Shown one piece after another: positions 36,269-44,418 of a DNA stretch of 64,000 nucleotides. Location: the NCBI GenBank assembly GCA_963746175.1, contig CAVVAH010000004.1:62001-126000 (forward strand), in the 5' to 3' direction. Position 1 is the first letter of the stretch. Each line of letters begins with the position of its first letter. The stretch is from CAVVAH01 sp963746175 (GTDB lineage Bacteria > Actinomycetota > Actinomycetes > JACCUZ01). The notes under the pieces were generated by a model. It was not told where the DNA came from, did no database searches, and worked only from the letters and a program-made list of their open reading frames with translations. The position numbers were made by a program, and so were the translations under genes.

Positions 36269-36782
36269 GTTGCTGTCCCTCGACGGGGTGGCGGAGAGTC
36301 CCGACTCGTTCATCCATGAATGGGACGCGACGGTGGACGCCCACCTGGCCGACGTGATCGCCGAGCAGGACGCGGTGATCCTCGGCCGTGCCAGCTATGA
36401 GGAGTGGGCGAGGTTCTGGCCGACGAGTGACATCGAGCCGTTCGCGACGTTCATCAACGGGGTGCAGAAGTACGTGGCGACCTCCACGCCGCTGGGTTCC
36501 GACTGGGCTCTTGCGACGCGCATCGACGGCGACCTGGCCGAGTTCGTCGACGACCTGAGGAACCAGCCCGGAGGCCAGATCGGCGTGCATGCCAGCATCT
36601 CGGTCACTCGATGGATGCTCACTGCTGGTCTCATCGACGACCTCAAGCTCGTGATCGCACCGACGGTCGCGGGTGCCGGACAACGATTGCTCGACGGTGT
36701 GCCGGCGACTCGACTCGAGCTCATCGACGCGGAGACCTCGCCCAGCGGGCACCTTCTCGTGACCTACCGCGTCCTCCGGTAG
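36246..36782 (+). CDS. Dihydrofolate reductase family protein (RibD C-terminal domain)
   Basis: A 178-residue single-domain reductase: MRKVLAYELLSLDGVAESPD, then AVILGRASYEEWARFWP, GVQKYVATSTP, and LIDDLKLVIAPTVAGAGQRLL. These are the conserved blocks of the RibD_C/DHFR-like family, which use NADPH on unknown substrates and are usually stand-alone genes. GGAAGG seven bases before the ATG is a clear ribosome binding site. Third-position G+C is visibly lower than in neighbouring genes (many codons such as GTT, GAT, GGT), which together with the adjacent HNH gene hints at recent acquisition. Confidence 0.85.
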   Translation: MRKVLAYELLSLDGVAESPDSFIHEWDATVDAHLADVIAEQDAVILGRASYEEWARFWPTSDIEPFATFINGVQKYVATSTPLGSDWALATRIDGDLAEFVDDLRNQPGGQIGVHASISVTRWMLTAGLIDDLKLVIAPTVAGAGQRLLDGVPATRLELIDAETSPSGHLLVTYRVLR

Positions 36783-36813
36783 AGCGCGACCGAGCCTGCC
36801 CAACGCTGAGCTG

Positions 36814-37305
36814 TCATGCCTCCAGGGCGACGAGCGCGGACAGCTCCTGCACGGCGTACCAGCCGAGCTCGTGGTCCTCGACCGCGTCGACCGTGAAGGC
36901 GGCGTCCTCGTCGCCCGCGTCGGCTGCGACGAGTGCAGCCAGAGCCGCAGTCACGTCGTCCGCAGCGGACGGGTCGTCGACGAGGGCGGAGTCGACGGCC
37001 GACCACGGCACGGCTGCCGACAGCCGGACGGCGGCGCGGTCCATGTCCGGGACCGGGGTCACCGCCCCGTCAGCGACCTCGACAGCGAGGACCACCCGGC
37101 GGCGCGACTCGGACTCGACGAGCATCCGCAACGAGGCGCGGGCCGCCGCGGCGGCGGCTGCGTACTCCAGCTCTTCGAGATCCCCCTCGACGTACCACTC
37201 GCGGAGACGGGGCGTGACCGCGTAGCCGACCGTCGCCTCGACCGAGCCCGCGTCGAGGAAGCCGTGGAGCCCGCTCAACGTCGTCGGGACGTAGACGCGG
37301 GTCAC
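36814..37305 (-). CDS. DUF6912 family protein
   Basis: A 163-residue soluble protein beginning MTRVYVPTTLSGLHGFLDAG, with VTPRLREWYVEGDLEELEYAAA and a central VVLAVEVAD strand followed by AAVRLSAAVPWSAVDSALVDD. I recognise it as the actinobacterial family DUF6912, conserved but uncharacterised. Its ATG-overlap with the patatin gene (4 bases) means the two are co-translated. It converges on the DHFR-like gene with a 31-base gap. No catalytic residues can be proposed. Confidence 0.7.
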   Translation of the reverse strand: MTRVYVPTTLSGLHGFLDAGSVEATVGYAVTPRLREWYVEGDLEELEYAAAAAAARASLRMLVESESRRRVVLAVEVADGAVTPVPDMDRAAVRLSAAVPWSAVDSALVDDPSAADDVTAALAALVAADAGDEDAAFTVDAVEDHELGWYAVQELSALVALEA

Positions 37306-38318
37306 TGCGACGTCCGGGCGCGCAGCCGGCCGCGGACACCGCGCGAGCCGGTGCCCTCGAGGGCGTCCGGCCGCGGGTCCGCGAGCGCCGCACGGCTGGT
37401 CCGCAGCGAGGTCTCCAGCACCGCCATGCGGCGTCTCGGGTCCATCATGTTGGCGCCCATCGCGTCGAGGTCCTCGGGACCGGGGGCCATCACGGTGACG
37501 GACGTGCCGGTGCGTGCGACCGCCTGCGACTCCCGCACCACGTGCCGGGTGACCTGGCGGCGCAGCTGCCGCTCCAGCCGGGCGGCGACCTGGCGCGGGT
37601 GGTCGGGCACGAAGGACGCCATCGGCGCGAGCACGTAGACCTCGTCCAGGCCCTCGGCGGCCAGCAGGTCGGCACTGGTCGACGAGAGCGCGCCGCCGTC
37701 GACGTAGCGCCGGCCGTCGACCTGCACCGGCGCGTACCAGCCGGGGATCGCGCAGGACGCGGTGACCGCCTCGTCGAGTCGCGCCTCGGGTGCGCCGTCG
37801 CGACCGAACGCCACCCGGCGGCCGGAGTCGTAGTCCATCGCCACCACCCAGATGCCGTCCCGGGGCGCCCAGCCGCCCGGGCCGGCGACCGCACGCACCA
37901 TCGCGCCGACCTCGGCGAGAGTTCCGGTGCCGGGCGGCGCGAGCGCGGCCAGCACGGCCAGTGGCGGCACCTGACGGGGCCGGACCAGCGAGCGCCGCAG
38001 CAGCACGGGCGACCCCACGGCGAGCCGCGGCCGGGCGGGGTGCGCGCCGCCGGTCGACTCGTCGTAGCTCCAGTCCATCGCCACCTCGCGCGACATGGGC
38101 ATGCCGCGCTGGTGGGACAGCAGGTCGGTGGCGGACAGCCCGGAGCCGAGCAGCGCGGCCAGCACCGAGCCGGCCGACGTGCCGACGACGACCTCGACGG
38201 TGTGCGGCTCGAACCCCTCGACCTCGGCCAGGGCGTCGAGCGCCCCGATCGTCCAGGCGGCGCCCAGCACCCCGCCGGCGCCGAGGACGAGCCCGCGCCG
38301 CGGCGCGCGCCGCGTCAC
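37302..38318 (-). CDS. Patatin-like phospholipase
   Basis: A 338-residue serine lipid hydrolase. The oxyanion-hole glycine loop is GLVLGAGGVLGAAWTIG, the nucleophile Ser48 sits in GTSAGS, and the catalytic aspartate in RYVDGGALSS completes the Ser-Asp dyad. It should cleave acyl esters of membrane or storage lipids. There is no signal peptide, so it acts in the cytoplasm. The GTG start is the first plausible codon; the downstream DUF6912 gene overlaps the stop. It follows the WS/DGAT acyltransferase gene on the same strand, so acyl transfer and acyl hydrolysis are neighbouring. Confidence 0.87.
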   Translation of the reverse strand: MTRRAPRRGLVLGAGGVLGAAWTIGALDALAEVEGFEPHTVEVVVGTSAGSVLAALLGSGLSATDLLSHQRGMPMSREVAMDWSYDESTGGAHPARPRLAVGSPVLLRRSLVRPRQVPPLAVLAALAPPGTGTLAEVGAMVRAVAGPGGWAPRDGIWVVAMDYDSGRRVAFGRDGAPEARLDEAVTASCAIPGWYAPVQVDGRRYVDGGALSSTSADLLAAEGLDEVYVLAPMASFVPDHPRQVAARLERQLRRQVTRHVVRESQAVARTGTSVTVMAPGPEDLDAMGANMMDPRRRMAVLETSLRTSRAALADPRPDALEGTGSRGVRGRLRARTSQ

Positions 38319-38348
38319 GGTGCCGCTCCGAGACCCATCATCCGGGGC

Positions 38349-38396
38349 CCCCGCGGCGTCGCGCCTCGACCACCCCGACGGCTACGGCCCGCGGGG
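38349..38396 (-). terminator. Possible hairpin between WS/DGAT and patatin genes
   Basis: CCCCGCGG (38349-38356) pairs with CCGCGGGG (38389-38396) across a 32-base loop in the 100-base gap. The loop is long, so support is weak. Confidence 0.3.
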
Positions 38397-38418
38397 CTTG
38401 AGCGACGTCGTGGGGTGG

Positions 38419-39807
38419 TCAGTGAACGGTCTCCAGCAGCTCGGCGAGTGCGTCGTCGAGACACTGCGCGAGCACGTCGACGTCGGGCATCGCGTCGCGG
38501 TCGGCGTTCAGGCCGTAGAACAGGCGACCGTCGTACGACGTGAGGCCGATGCTCAGCGCCTGCCCCTTGGCCAGCGGCACCACGGGATAGGCGGCGAGCA
38601 TCCGGGCGTCGCCGGCGTAGAGCGGCTGCTGCGGGCCGGGCACGTTGGTGACCACCAGGTTGAACCACCGCTTCGACAGGCCGCTGGCGACCCGGGCGCC
38701 GAGCGAGTGCAGCGTGGGCGGGGCGAAGCCGGCCAGACCGGCGAGCGCCTCGGCACCTACGGCCTGCCCGGTCTCCTTGTGCGCCTGCATCCGGTAGGAG
38801 ACCTGGTGCAGCCGCATGACCGCGCTCGGCTCGCCGACCGGCAGGTCGACGAGGTAGCTCGACACCCGGTTGCCGCCCGACGTGTCTCCCTCGGGCCGGA
38901 TGCTCACCGGCACCAGGGCTCGGACCGTCGTCGCGGGGCCGACCTTCTCCCCGCGCGTGAGCAGCCAGGCGCGAAGGGCTCCGGCGACCGTCGCCAGGAC
39001 GACGTCGTTGACGGTGCCGCCGTGCGCCTTGCGGATCCTGCGATGGTCGTCGAGGTCCAGGGCAAGCATCGCGTAGCGCCGCTGCTCGCCGATCACCGCG
39101 TTGAGCGGGCTCTCCGGCGCCGGGCGGGCCGCGGTGGTGGCGGCTGCCAGCAGGCCGCCCGCGGCCTCCTTCATCTTGTCGGCAGCCGACAGCAGCTCGG
39201 TGAGGCCGCCGCGGACCGTGTCGACGACGGCCGTGGGCCGCCGGACCGTCTCGGCTACCGCGCCGGCGACCAGCTCCACCCACGACGGCTCCGGCGTCGG
39301 ACGCCAGGTGTCCGGAGGTGGGACCCGGGCGTCGGGGCTGGTGTCGAGGATCACCTGGCCGATGTCGACCGCGGCGATGCCGTCGACCATCGCGTGGTGG
39401 GTCTTGGTGATGATCGCGAACCGGTCGTCGGAGAGTCCCTCCACGAGGTACATCTCCCACAGCGGCCGGGACCGGTCGAGCGGCCGGCTCTGCACCCGGG
39501 CGACGAGCTCGGCGAGCTGCGCGTCGGTCCCCGGCTTCGGCAGCGCGGACCGGCGTACGTGGTAGGTGACGTCGAAGTCCTCGTCGTCGACCCACACCGG
39601 GTTGCCCAGGCGCCCCGGCACCCACCGGATCCGCTGCCGGTACCGCGGTACGAAGGCGATCCGCGCGGAGATCAGCCGCACCAGGCGATCCAGGTCGAAC
39701 CCGGTCTCCGGTGCCTGGAACACGGCCACGGCGCCGACGTGCATCGGCGTGGTCGGCTCCTCGAAGTAGAGGAACGACACGTCCAGGGGACTCAGCCGAT
39801 CGGGCAC
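38419..39807 (-). CDS. Wax ester synthase/diacylglycerol acyltransferase (WS/DGAT)
   Basis: A 462-residue member of the bacterial WS/DGAT family. The N-terminal PDRLSPLDVSFLYFEEPTTPMHVGAV is conserved; the catalytic HHxxxDG motif is HHAMVDG (137-143); the C-terminal domain has GGTVNDVVLATVAGALRAWL and the NVPGPQQPLYAGDARM block. It esterifies diacylglycerol or fatty alcohol with acyl-CoA at the membrane surface, feeding triacylglycerol or wax-ester storage. The GTG at 39807 is chosen because homologues start right before RLSPLD; a much longer upstream frame is antisense to the lipoprotein gene. Confidence 0.88.
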   Translation of the reverse strand: MPDRLSPLDVSFLYFEEPTTPMHVGAVAVFQAPETGFDLDRLVRLISARIAFVPRYRQRIRWVPGRLGNPVWVDDEDFDVTYHVRRSALPKPGTDAQLAELVARVQSRPLDRSRPLWEMYLVEGLSDDRFAIITKTHHAMVDGIAAVDIGQVILDTSPDARVPPPDTWRPTPEPSWVELVAGAVAETVRRPTAVVDTVRGGLTELLSAADKMKEAAGGLLAAATTAARPAPESPLNAVIGEQRRYAMLALDLDDHRRIRKAHGGTVNDVVLATVAGALRAWLLTRGEKVGPATTVRALVPVSIRPEGDTSGGNRVSSYLVDLPVGEPSAVMRLHQVSYRMQAHKETGQAVGAEALAGLAGFAPPTLHSLGARVASGLSKRWFNLVVTNVPGPQQPLYAGDARMLAAYPVVPLAKGQALSIGLTSYDGRLFYGLNADRDAMPDVDVLAQCLDDALAELLETVH

Positions 39808-39832
39808 CCGGCCATCGTGGCATGCTCGGCCT

Positions 39833-40252
39833 GTGCGACGACGGACCCTTCCCGCGCTCGCTGTCGCCGTGCTCGTGCTGGCGGCAGGCTGCGCCTCAGG
39901 CAGTGACAAGCCCGCGGTCGGCACGACCGGGACGCCGAGCAGCTCCCCTTCGGCAGGCATCGCGAGCGGCGAGCCCAACCCGGCGAAGGAGCCGGTGACC
40001 GTGTCGGTGTCCATCACCGACGGCAAGGTCACCCCGAAGCCGAGCCGCGTCAAGATCCCCCTGGGCAGCACGGTCGAGCTCCAGGTCACGAGCGACGTCG
40101 ACGACGAGGTGCACGTGCACGGCTTCGACGTCGAGAAGCCGCTGGACGCCGGTGTGACGACCACGGTGGAGCTGCAGGCCACCGAGGCGGGACTGTACGA
40201 GGTCGAGACGCACGAGACCGAGCTCGAGCTGCTGCAGCTCGAGGTGCGCTGA
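39833..40252 (+). CDS. Cupredoxin-like lipoprotein
   Basis: A 139-residue exported lipoprotein. The signal LPALAVAVLVLAAGCASG contains a lipobox (LAAGC, lipid-modified Cys20). After a Ser/Pro linker comes a beta-sandwich: SITDGKVTPKPSRVKIPLGSTVELQVTSDVDDEVHVHGFDVEKPL, matching cupredoxin-like folds. The full copper ligand set (His, Cys, His, Met) is not present, only the HVHG pair, so it may bind metal weakly or have another role. It precedes, by about 20 bases, a multispan membrane protein probably in the same operon. Confidence 0.78.
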   Translation: MRRRTLPALAVAVLVLAAGCASGSDKPAVGTTGTPSSSPSAGIASGEPNPAKEPVTVSVSITDGKVTPKPSRVKIPLGSTVELQVTSDVDDEVHVHGFDVEKPLDAGVTTTVELQATEAGLYEVETHETELELLQLEVR

Positions 40253-40270
40253 CCGCCGCGTGACCGGCTG

Positions 40271-41598
40271 GTGAGGGGAGCCGGCCGGCTGCTGGCGCAC
40301 GGCGTCGGCAGCCGTGAGGACCTGCCGATCCCCTTCTCCTACGCCTTGATCGGCGGCGCCGTCGCCCTGGTCGTGTCGTTCCTCGCGCTCGGTCTGCTCT
40401 GGCGGGAGCCGAAGCTGCGGCCGGGAACCGCGGGGTGGCCGGTGCCCGCTGGCGTGCAACGGGTGCTCGACGGCAGGCCGCTGCGGATCGCGCTGCTCGC
40501 CTTCGGCGTGGTCGCCACGGCGTACGTCGCCGTGGCGGCCGTCTTCGGCCGCGACGACGCCCTCAACCCCACCGCCGGCTCGGTCTTCGTGCTCTTCTGG
40601 GTCGGCGTGCCGCTGCTGTCGGTGCTGGTCGGTCCCGTGTGGCGGCTGGTCAGCCCGGCCCGCGCCCTGCACCGCCTGCTCTCGTGGGCACTGGGCACGG
40701 CGCCGGAGGACGGGCTGGCGCCGTACCCGCGACGACTCGGCTACTGGCCGGCCGCCGGGGTCCTGCTCGCCTTCACCTGGCTCGAGCTGGTCTACCCCGA
40801 GAACACGACGCTGCGGACCCTGCGCACCGCGATCGCCGCCTACCTCGCGCTGGACCTGCTCGCGGCCACCTACTGGGGCTCGCGCTGGTTCGGCCGCGGC
40901 GACGGCTTCGAGGTGTTCTCCACCTGGTGGGGCGCCTGTCACCCTTGGGCCGCCGCGACGACGGCCGGCTGGTGCTGCGAGATCCCCTCAACGGCGTCGC
41001 GGGCACGCCGGTCGCGCCCGGGCTGTTCGCCGTGGTCGGCACACTGCTCGGCACCACGGCCTACGACTCGTTCTCCAACTCGCCCTGGTGGGTGGTGAAG
41101 GTCCAGGAGAGCAGCCTGGACCCGCGCCTGCTCGGGACCCTCGCGCTGGTCGCCGCGGTCGTGCTGGTGACCGGGCTGTTCGTGGTCGCGGCAGCACTCA
41201 GCGGGCGCGCGGCCGGGCTGTCCCCGGTCCGGTCGGCCGGCGAGTTCGGTCACACGCTCATCCCGATCGTCGTGGGCTACGTCGTCGCGCACTACTGGTC
41301 CCTGCTCGTGCTGATCGGCCAGCAGACCGTCATCCAGCTCTCCGACCCGCTGGGCAACGGCTCGAACTGGCTGGGCACGGGCGACCGCGCGATCGACCCG
41401 ACGCTGGCGGACGCGACGCTCGTGGCGGTGCTGCAGGTGGTCAGCGTCGTCACCGGCCACGTCCTGGGGGTGGTGCTGGCCCACGACCGGGCGGTCGGCC
41501 TGCTGCCCCGGCGGCACGCGGTGGTCGGCCAGCTGCCGATGCTGGTGCTGATGGTGGTGTACACGGTGGGCGGGCTCAGCCTGCTGTTCGGCGCGTGA
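40271..41598 (+). pseudogene. Multispan membrane protein with single frameshift
   Basis: Restoring one missing base near 40926 gives a 442-residue integral membrane protein with about ten helices. The first frame runs AHGVGSREDLPIPFSYALIGGAV to FEVFSTW; the second resumes at GRLSPLGRRDDGRLVLRDPL and ends VVYTVGGLSLLFGA. The expected STWVGRLSP needs one more G in the run TGGTGGGG. Homologues in other actinobacteria sit next to the same cupredoxin-like lipoprotein and have been called, without good proof, fenitrothion hydrolase; I assign no function. The frameshift lies in a G run, so a sequencing artefact is likely. Confidence 0.72.
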
Positions 41599-41618
41599 CG
41601 GGCGACGAGGGGGACGCG

Positions 41619-42125
41619 GTGAGCGACACCGTCCTGGTCCCGGTGACTCCGGACCTGCATCCGCTGATCGAGCAGCTCTGGCAGTACTACCGGCACGACC
41701 TGTCGGAGTTCCGCGACTCGCTCCCCGACGAGTCCGGCCGGTTCACCGTCGGCCCGCTGCCGGCGTACCTGGCCGGGCAGGACGGCCGGACGGCGCTGCT
41801 CGTCCGGCACGGCGGCCGCCCGGCGGGGTTCGTGCTGCTGCGCGGGACGGACGCACCACCGGCGACGATCGGCGAGTTCTTCGTGGTACGCGCGGTACGA
41901 CGTCGCGGCGTCGGCTACCAGGTCGCCACCGAGGTCATGCGGCGCACGCCCGGCCCCTGGGTGGTCGCCTTCCAGGAGGAGAACCCGCGGGCCGCGCGGT
42001 TCTGGCGTCGCGTCGCCACCGACCTCGCCGGCAGCTCCTGGACGGAGCAGCGCATCCCGGTGCCGGACAAGCCCTGGCTGCCGCCGGACGTGTGGCTCTC
42101 GCTCGAGGTCCCGCCGCCGGAGTGA
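41619..42125 (+). CDS. GNAT family N-acetyltransferase
   Basis: A 168-residue acetyltransferase-like protein. GEFFVVRAVRRRGVGYQVATEVMRR contains the acetyl-CoA loop (RRRGVG), and the C-terminal WVVAFQEENPRAARFWRRVA is typical of the YkwB-like group. The GTG at 41619 has GAGGGGGA close upstream; a GTG at 41595 overlapping the previous stop would add 8 residues. The last helix, DVWLSLEVPPPE, is intact, and the substrate cannot be predicted. Confidence 0.83.
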   Translation: MSDTVLVPVTPDLHPLIEQLWQYYRHDLSEFRDSLPDESGRFTVGPLPAYLAGQDGRTALLVRHGGRPAGFVLLRGTDAPPATIGEFFVVRAVRRRGVGYQVATEVMRRTPGPWVVAFQEENPRAARFWRRVATDLAGSSWTEQRIPVPDKPWLPPDVWLSLEVPPPE

Positions 42126-42136
42126 CGGGAGACCGG

Positions 42137-42553
42137 TCAGGTGGCGGCGGGCGGCCCGTCGTCGGACGGGCGGTCCTTGCCCAGCTCCTGCTCGCGGCGC
42201 CGGAGGTCGTCCTCCCACTTGCGCAGCAGGTCCTCCTGCTCCGCGTTGCCCCGTCGCATCTCGGAGAGGAACTCCGGGTCGTCGTCCGGCGCAACGGCGC
42301 GGCGGGGCCGCTCGTACTCGGGGAAGCCGGCGGTCCGGGACGACGGCCACGGGACCTGCCGGCCGGTCGAGTGCCGCTGCGGCCGCCCGGCCACCAGCCA
42401 GGCGATGCCCCCGATGAGCGGCAGGACGATGATCAGCAGCACCCACCCGAGCTTCGGCAGGTTCCGCACCTCGTGGTCCGGCGTCTGGATGCAGTCGATG
42501 AGGCAGAAGACGAGCAGGAACAGCTCGACCGCCACCGGCAAGAACCTGATCAC
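42137..42553 (-). CDS. PLDc_N domain membrane protein
   Basis: A 138-residue protein with two N-terminal membrane helices separated by a short loop: FLPVAVELFLLVFCLIDCIQT and LGWVLLIIVLPLIGGIAWLVAG. This PLDc_N hairpin (phospholipase D nuclease N-terminal-like) is followed by a charged cytoplasmic tail rich in Glu, Arg and Asp. The GTG at 42553 fits homologues that begin MIR or MLR; an ATG at 42571 would add six residues. TACGAT (42585-42590) is a likely -10. It is a small membrane protein of unknown role. Confidence 0.78.
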   Translation of the reverse strand: MIRFLPVAVELFLLVFCLIDCIQTPDHEVRNLPKLGWVLLIIVLPLIGGIAWLVAGRPQRHSTGRQVPWPSSRTAGFPEYERPRRAVAPDDDPEFLSEMRRGNAEQEDLLRKWEDDLRRREQELGKDRPSDDGPPAAT

Positions 42554-42630
42554 CCTGTGCCCCTGTCTCATGTCTGCCGGCGGCATCGTAGGGCCTCGAG
42601 GCCGACGGCGGTGCCGTTCACCCGTGCGGA

Positions 42631-43317
42631 CTACTCGCGCAGCGGCACACCGAGGAGACGCTCCAGCTCGACGGCGGTCTCCTCGTACGACGTGTGGTGC
42701 ACGGCGGCCAGCCCGAGAGCGCGCGCCGCCTCGACGTTGGGCAGCAGGTCGTCGACGAACACGGCCTCGTCCGCCCGGACACCGAGCAGCTCGAGGGTGT
42801 GCGCGAAGATCTCCGGCTCGGGCTTGCGCATCCCCACCTCGCCGGAGATGACGATGGCGTCGAACATCTCGTCCCAGCCCTCGCGCGGGTACTCGTTGCC
42901 CCACGAGTTCGACAGCAGACCGGTGAGGAAGCCGGCGCGCTTGACCCGCAGGACGAGCGAGGACATCGCCGGGGCGTGGGTGAACTCGGCGAACATCCGG
43001 CCGAGCAGCCCGCGCGCCTGCACCGGCCGGCCGGTGCGCTCCGACAGCCGGGCCGCGAGCTCGTCCTCGAAGTGCGGCACCTCGATCTCGCCGCGCTCCA
43101 GCGCCGCCACCGGGTTGTCCCGGACCAGCTCGCCCTGCGCGACACCGAGCCACTCGCGGATCACCGCGACGTAGTCGTCGACCGGCACCCCGTCGGCCTC
43201 CGCCCACGCGGCGATCGCGGACTGCAACGGCTCGGTCAGGACGCCGCCCCAGTCGACGAGGAGAGCGCGCAGCGCGGGCTCGCCGACCGGCTCAGGCACC
43301 GCAGGTCTCCCGGGCAT
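42631..43317 (-). CDS. HAD-superfamily hydrolase (subfamily IA)
   Basis: A 228-residue HAD phosphatase. Motif I is altered: LLVDWGGVLTEPL has the nucleophile Asp but glycine in place of the usual second Asp (DWGG), as in the epoxide-hydrolase-N-terminal-like branch. Motif II is LLSNSWG, motif III the lysine in GMRKPEPEIF, and motif IV VFVDDLLPNV. It should dephosphorylate a small metabolite. The first codons overlap the 3' end of the aminoglycoside-phosphotransferase-like gene; a GTG at 43299 is an alternative start. Confidence 0.83.
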   Translation of the reverse strand: MPGRPAVPEPVGEPALRALLVDWGGVLTEPLQSAIAAWAEADGVPVDDYVAVIREWLGVAQGELVRDNPVAALERGEIEVPHFEDELAARLSERTGRPVQARGLLGRMFAEFTHAPAMSSLVLRVKRAGFLTGLLSNSWGNEYPREGWDEMFDAIVISGEVGMRKPEPEIFAHTLELLGVRADEAVFVDDLLPNVEAARALGLAAVHHTSYEETAVELERLLGVPLRE

Positions 43318-44365
43318 GGGCGAGCAGCGCGGGGACGCCGTCCTCGAGGGTGGCGAAGAACGGGTCGTCGGTGCTCCCGGCGAGGTACCGGTGGTAGGAC
43401 GCCTCGAGCAGGACAGCGAGCTTCCACACCGCCAGCGCGAGGAACCACCGCAGGTCCCCCGCCACCCGGCCGGTGGCGGACTCCCAGGCCGCGACCAGCT
43501 CGGCGCGAGCGGGGAAGCCGTCGCCGGTGGTCACCAGCCGGGCCAGCGGGTGCGAGCCGGCGGCGGTGCCGTCCTCGGGCCAGAACGACAGCAGGTAGCC
43601 GAGATCGGCGCGCGGGTCGCCGACGGTGGCCATCTCCCAGTCGAGGACGGCGGCGACGCGAGGCGGGCGGGCGTCCCCGGCGGGCGACACCACGACGTTG
43701 TCGAGCTTGGCGTCGCCGTGGACCACGGCCGGCGGCTCCTCGTCGGGCAGGTGGGCGGCCAGCCAGTCGCGGACCGCGTCGTAGTCGGGCAGCGCACGGG
43801 CCGTGCCGCCGGCGGCAGCGACCGCCGTGACGACGCCCTCGCGCTGGCCGGCCCACCGGCGCAGCTGCCGGGCAAGGTAGCCGTCCGGCCGGCCGAGCCC
43901 CGCGGCCACGAAGGGCTGCGGGTCGACCCGGTGCAGCTCGGCGAACGCGGCGACGAGGTCCAGCCCGAGGACGTGCCGGCCGGCGGCGTCCAGCCAGGCC
44001 GGCGGGTCCGTGCGGACGACGACACCGGCGACGTGCTCCATCAGGTAGAACGGCGCCCCGAGCACGCCGCCGTCGGTGCACACCGCGACCGGGCGCGGCA
44101 CCCGCACCGGCCGCTCGGCGCGGACCAGCAGGTCCAGGACGCGGTACTCGCGCACCACGTCGTGCGCCGTCGGCAGCAGCGGCCCGGCCGGCGGGCGCCG
44201 CAGCACCCACCGTTCCGTCCCCACGGACACGGCGTACGTGAGGTTGCTGTGCCCCTCCCCCAGCCGCGCGACACTGACGTCGCCGGTCGCGCCGAGCTCG
44301 GTGGCGAGCCACCGCGACAGGCGTGGGACGTCCACCGGCTCGCGGGCGGACGTGTCGAGGGGCAC
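43292..44365 (-). CDS. Phosphotransferase family protein (APH/ACAD10-like kinase)
   Basis: A 357-residue protein-kinase-like enzyme. VARLGEGHSNLTYAVSVG and RWVLRRPP form the nucleotide lobe; the catalytic loop is VVHGDAKLDNVVV and the metal-binding DWEMATVGDPRADLGYLL. This branch, related to human ACAD10/11 kinase domains, phosphorylates hydroxyacyl substrates ahead of an acyl-CoA dehydrogenase. An acyl-CoA dehydrogenase gene is divergently transcribed from the same region and a HAD gene follows it, so a 4-hydroxy-acid catabolic unit is possible. The GTG is 6 bases after TAGGAT, leaderless. Confidence 0.87.
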   Translation of the reverse strand: MPLDTSAREPVDVPRLSRWLATELGATGDVSVARLGEGHSNLTYAVSVGTERWVLRRPPAGPLLPTAHDVVREYRVLDLLVRAERPVRVPRPVAVCTDGGVLGAPFYLMEHVAGVVVRTDPPAWLDAAGRHVLGLDLVAAFAELHRVDPQPFVAAGLGRPDGYLARQLRRWAGQREGVVTAVAAAGGTARALPDYDAVRDWLAAHLPDEEPPAVVHGDAKLDNVVVSPAGDARPPRVAAVLDWEMATVGDPRADLGYLLSFWPEDGTAAGSHPLARLVTTGDGFPARAELVAAWESATGRVAGDLRWFLALAVWKLAVLLEASYHRYLAGSTDDPFFATLEDGVPALLAHARETCGA

Positions 44366-44371
44366 CGGGCG

Positions 44372-44412
44372 ATCCTAGGCAGCCGGTCGGCGACAGCCCG
44401 ACCCGACAGGAT
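44372..44412. promoter_or_regulatory. Divergent leaderless promoters of the kinase and acyl-CoA dehydrogenase genes
   Basis: TAGGAT on the minus strand (44372-44377) lies 6 bases before the kinase GTG at 44365; CAGGAT on the plus strand (44407-44412) lies 6 bases before the dehydrogenase ATG at 44419. The starts are only 53 bases apart, supporting co-regulation of a kinase and an acyl-CoA dehydrogenase that act in the same pathway. Confidence 0.5.
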
Positions 44413-44418
44413 GACCCC

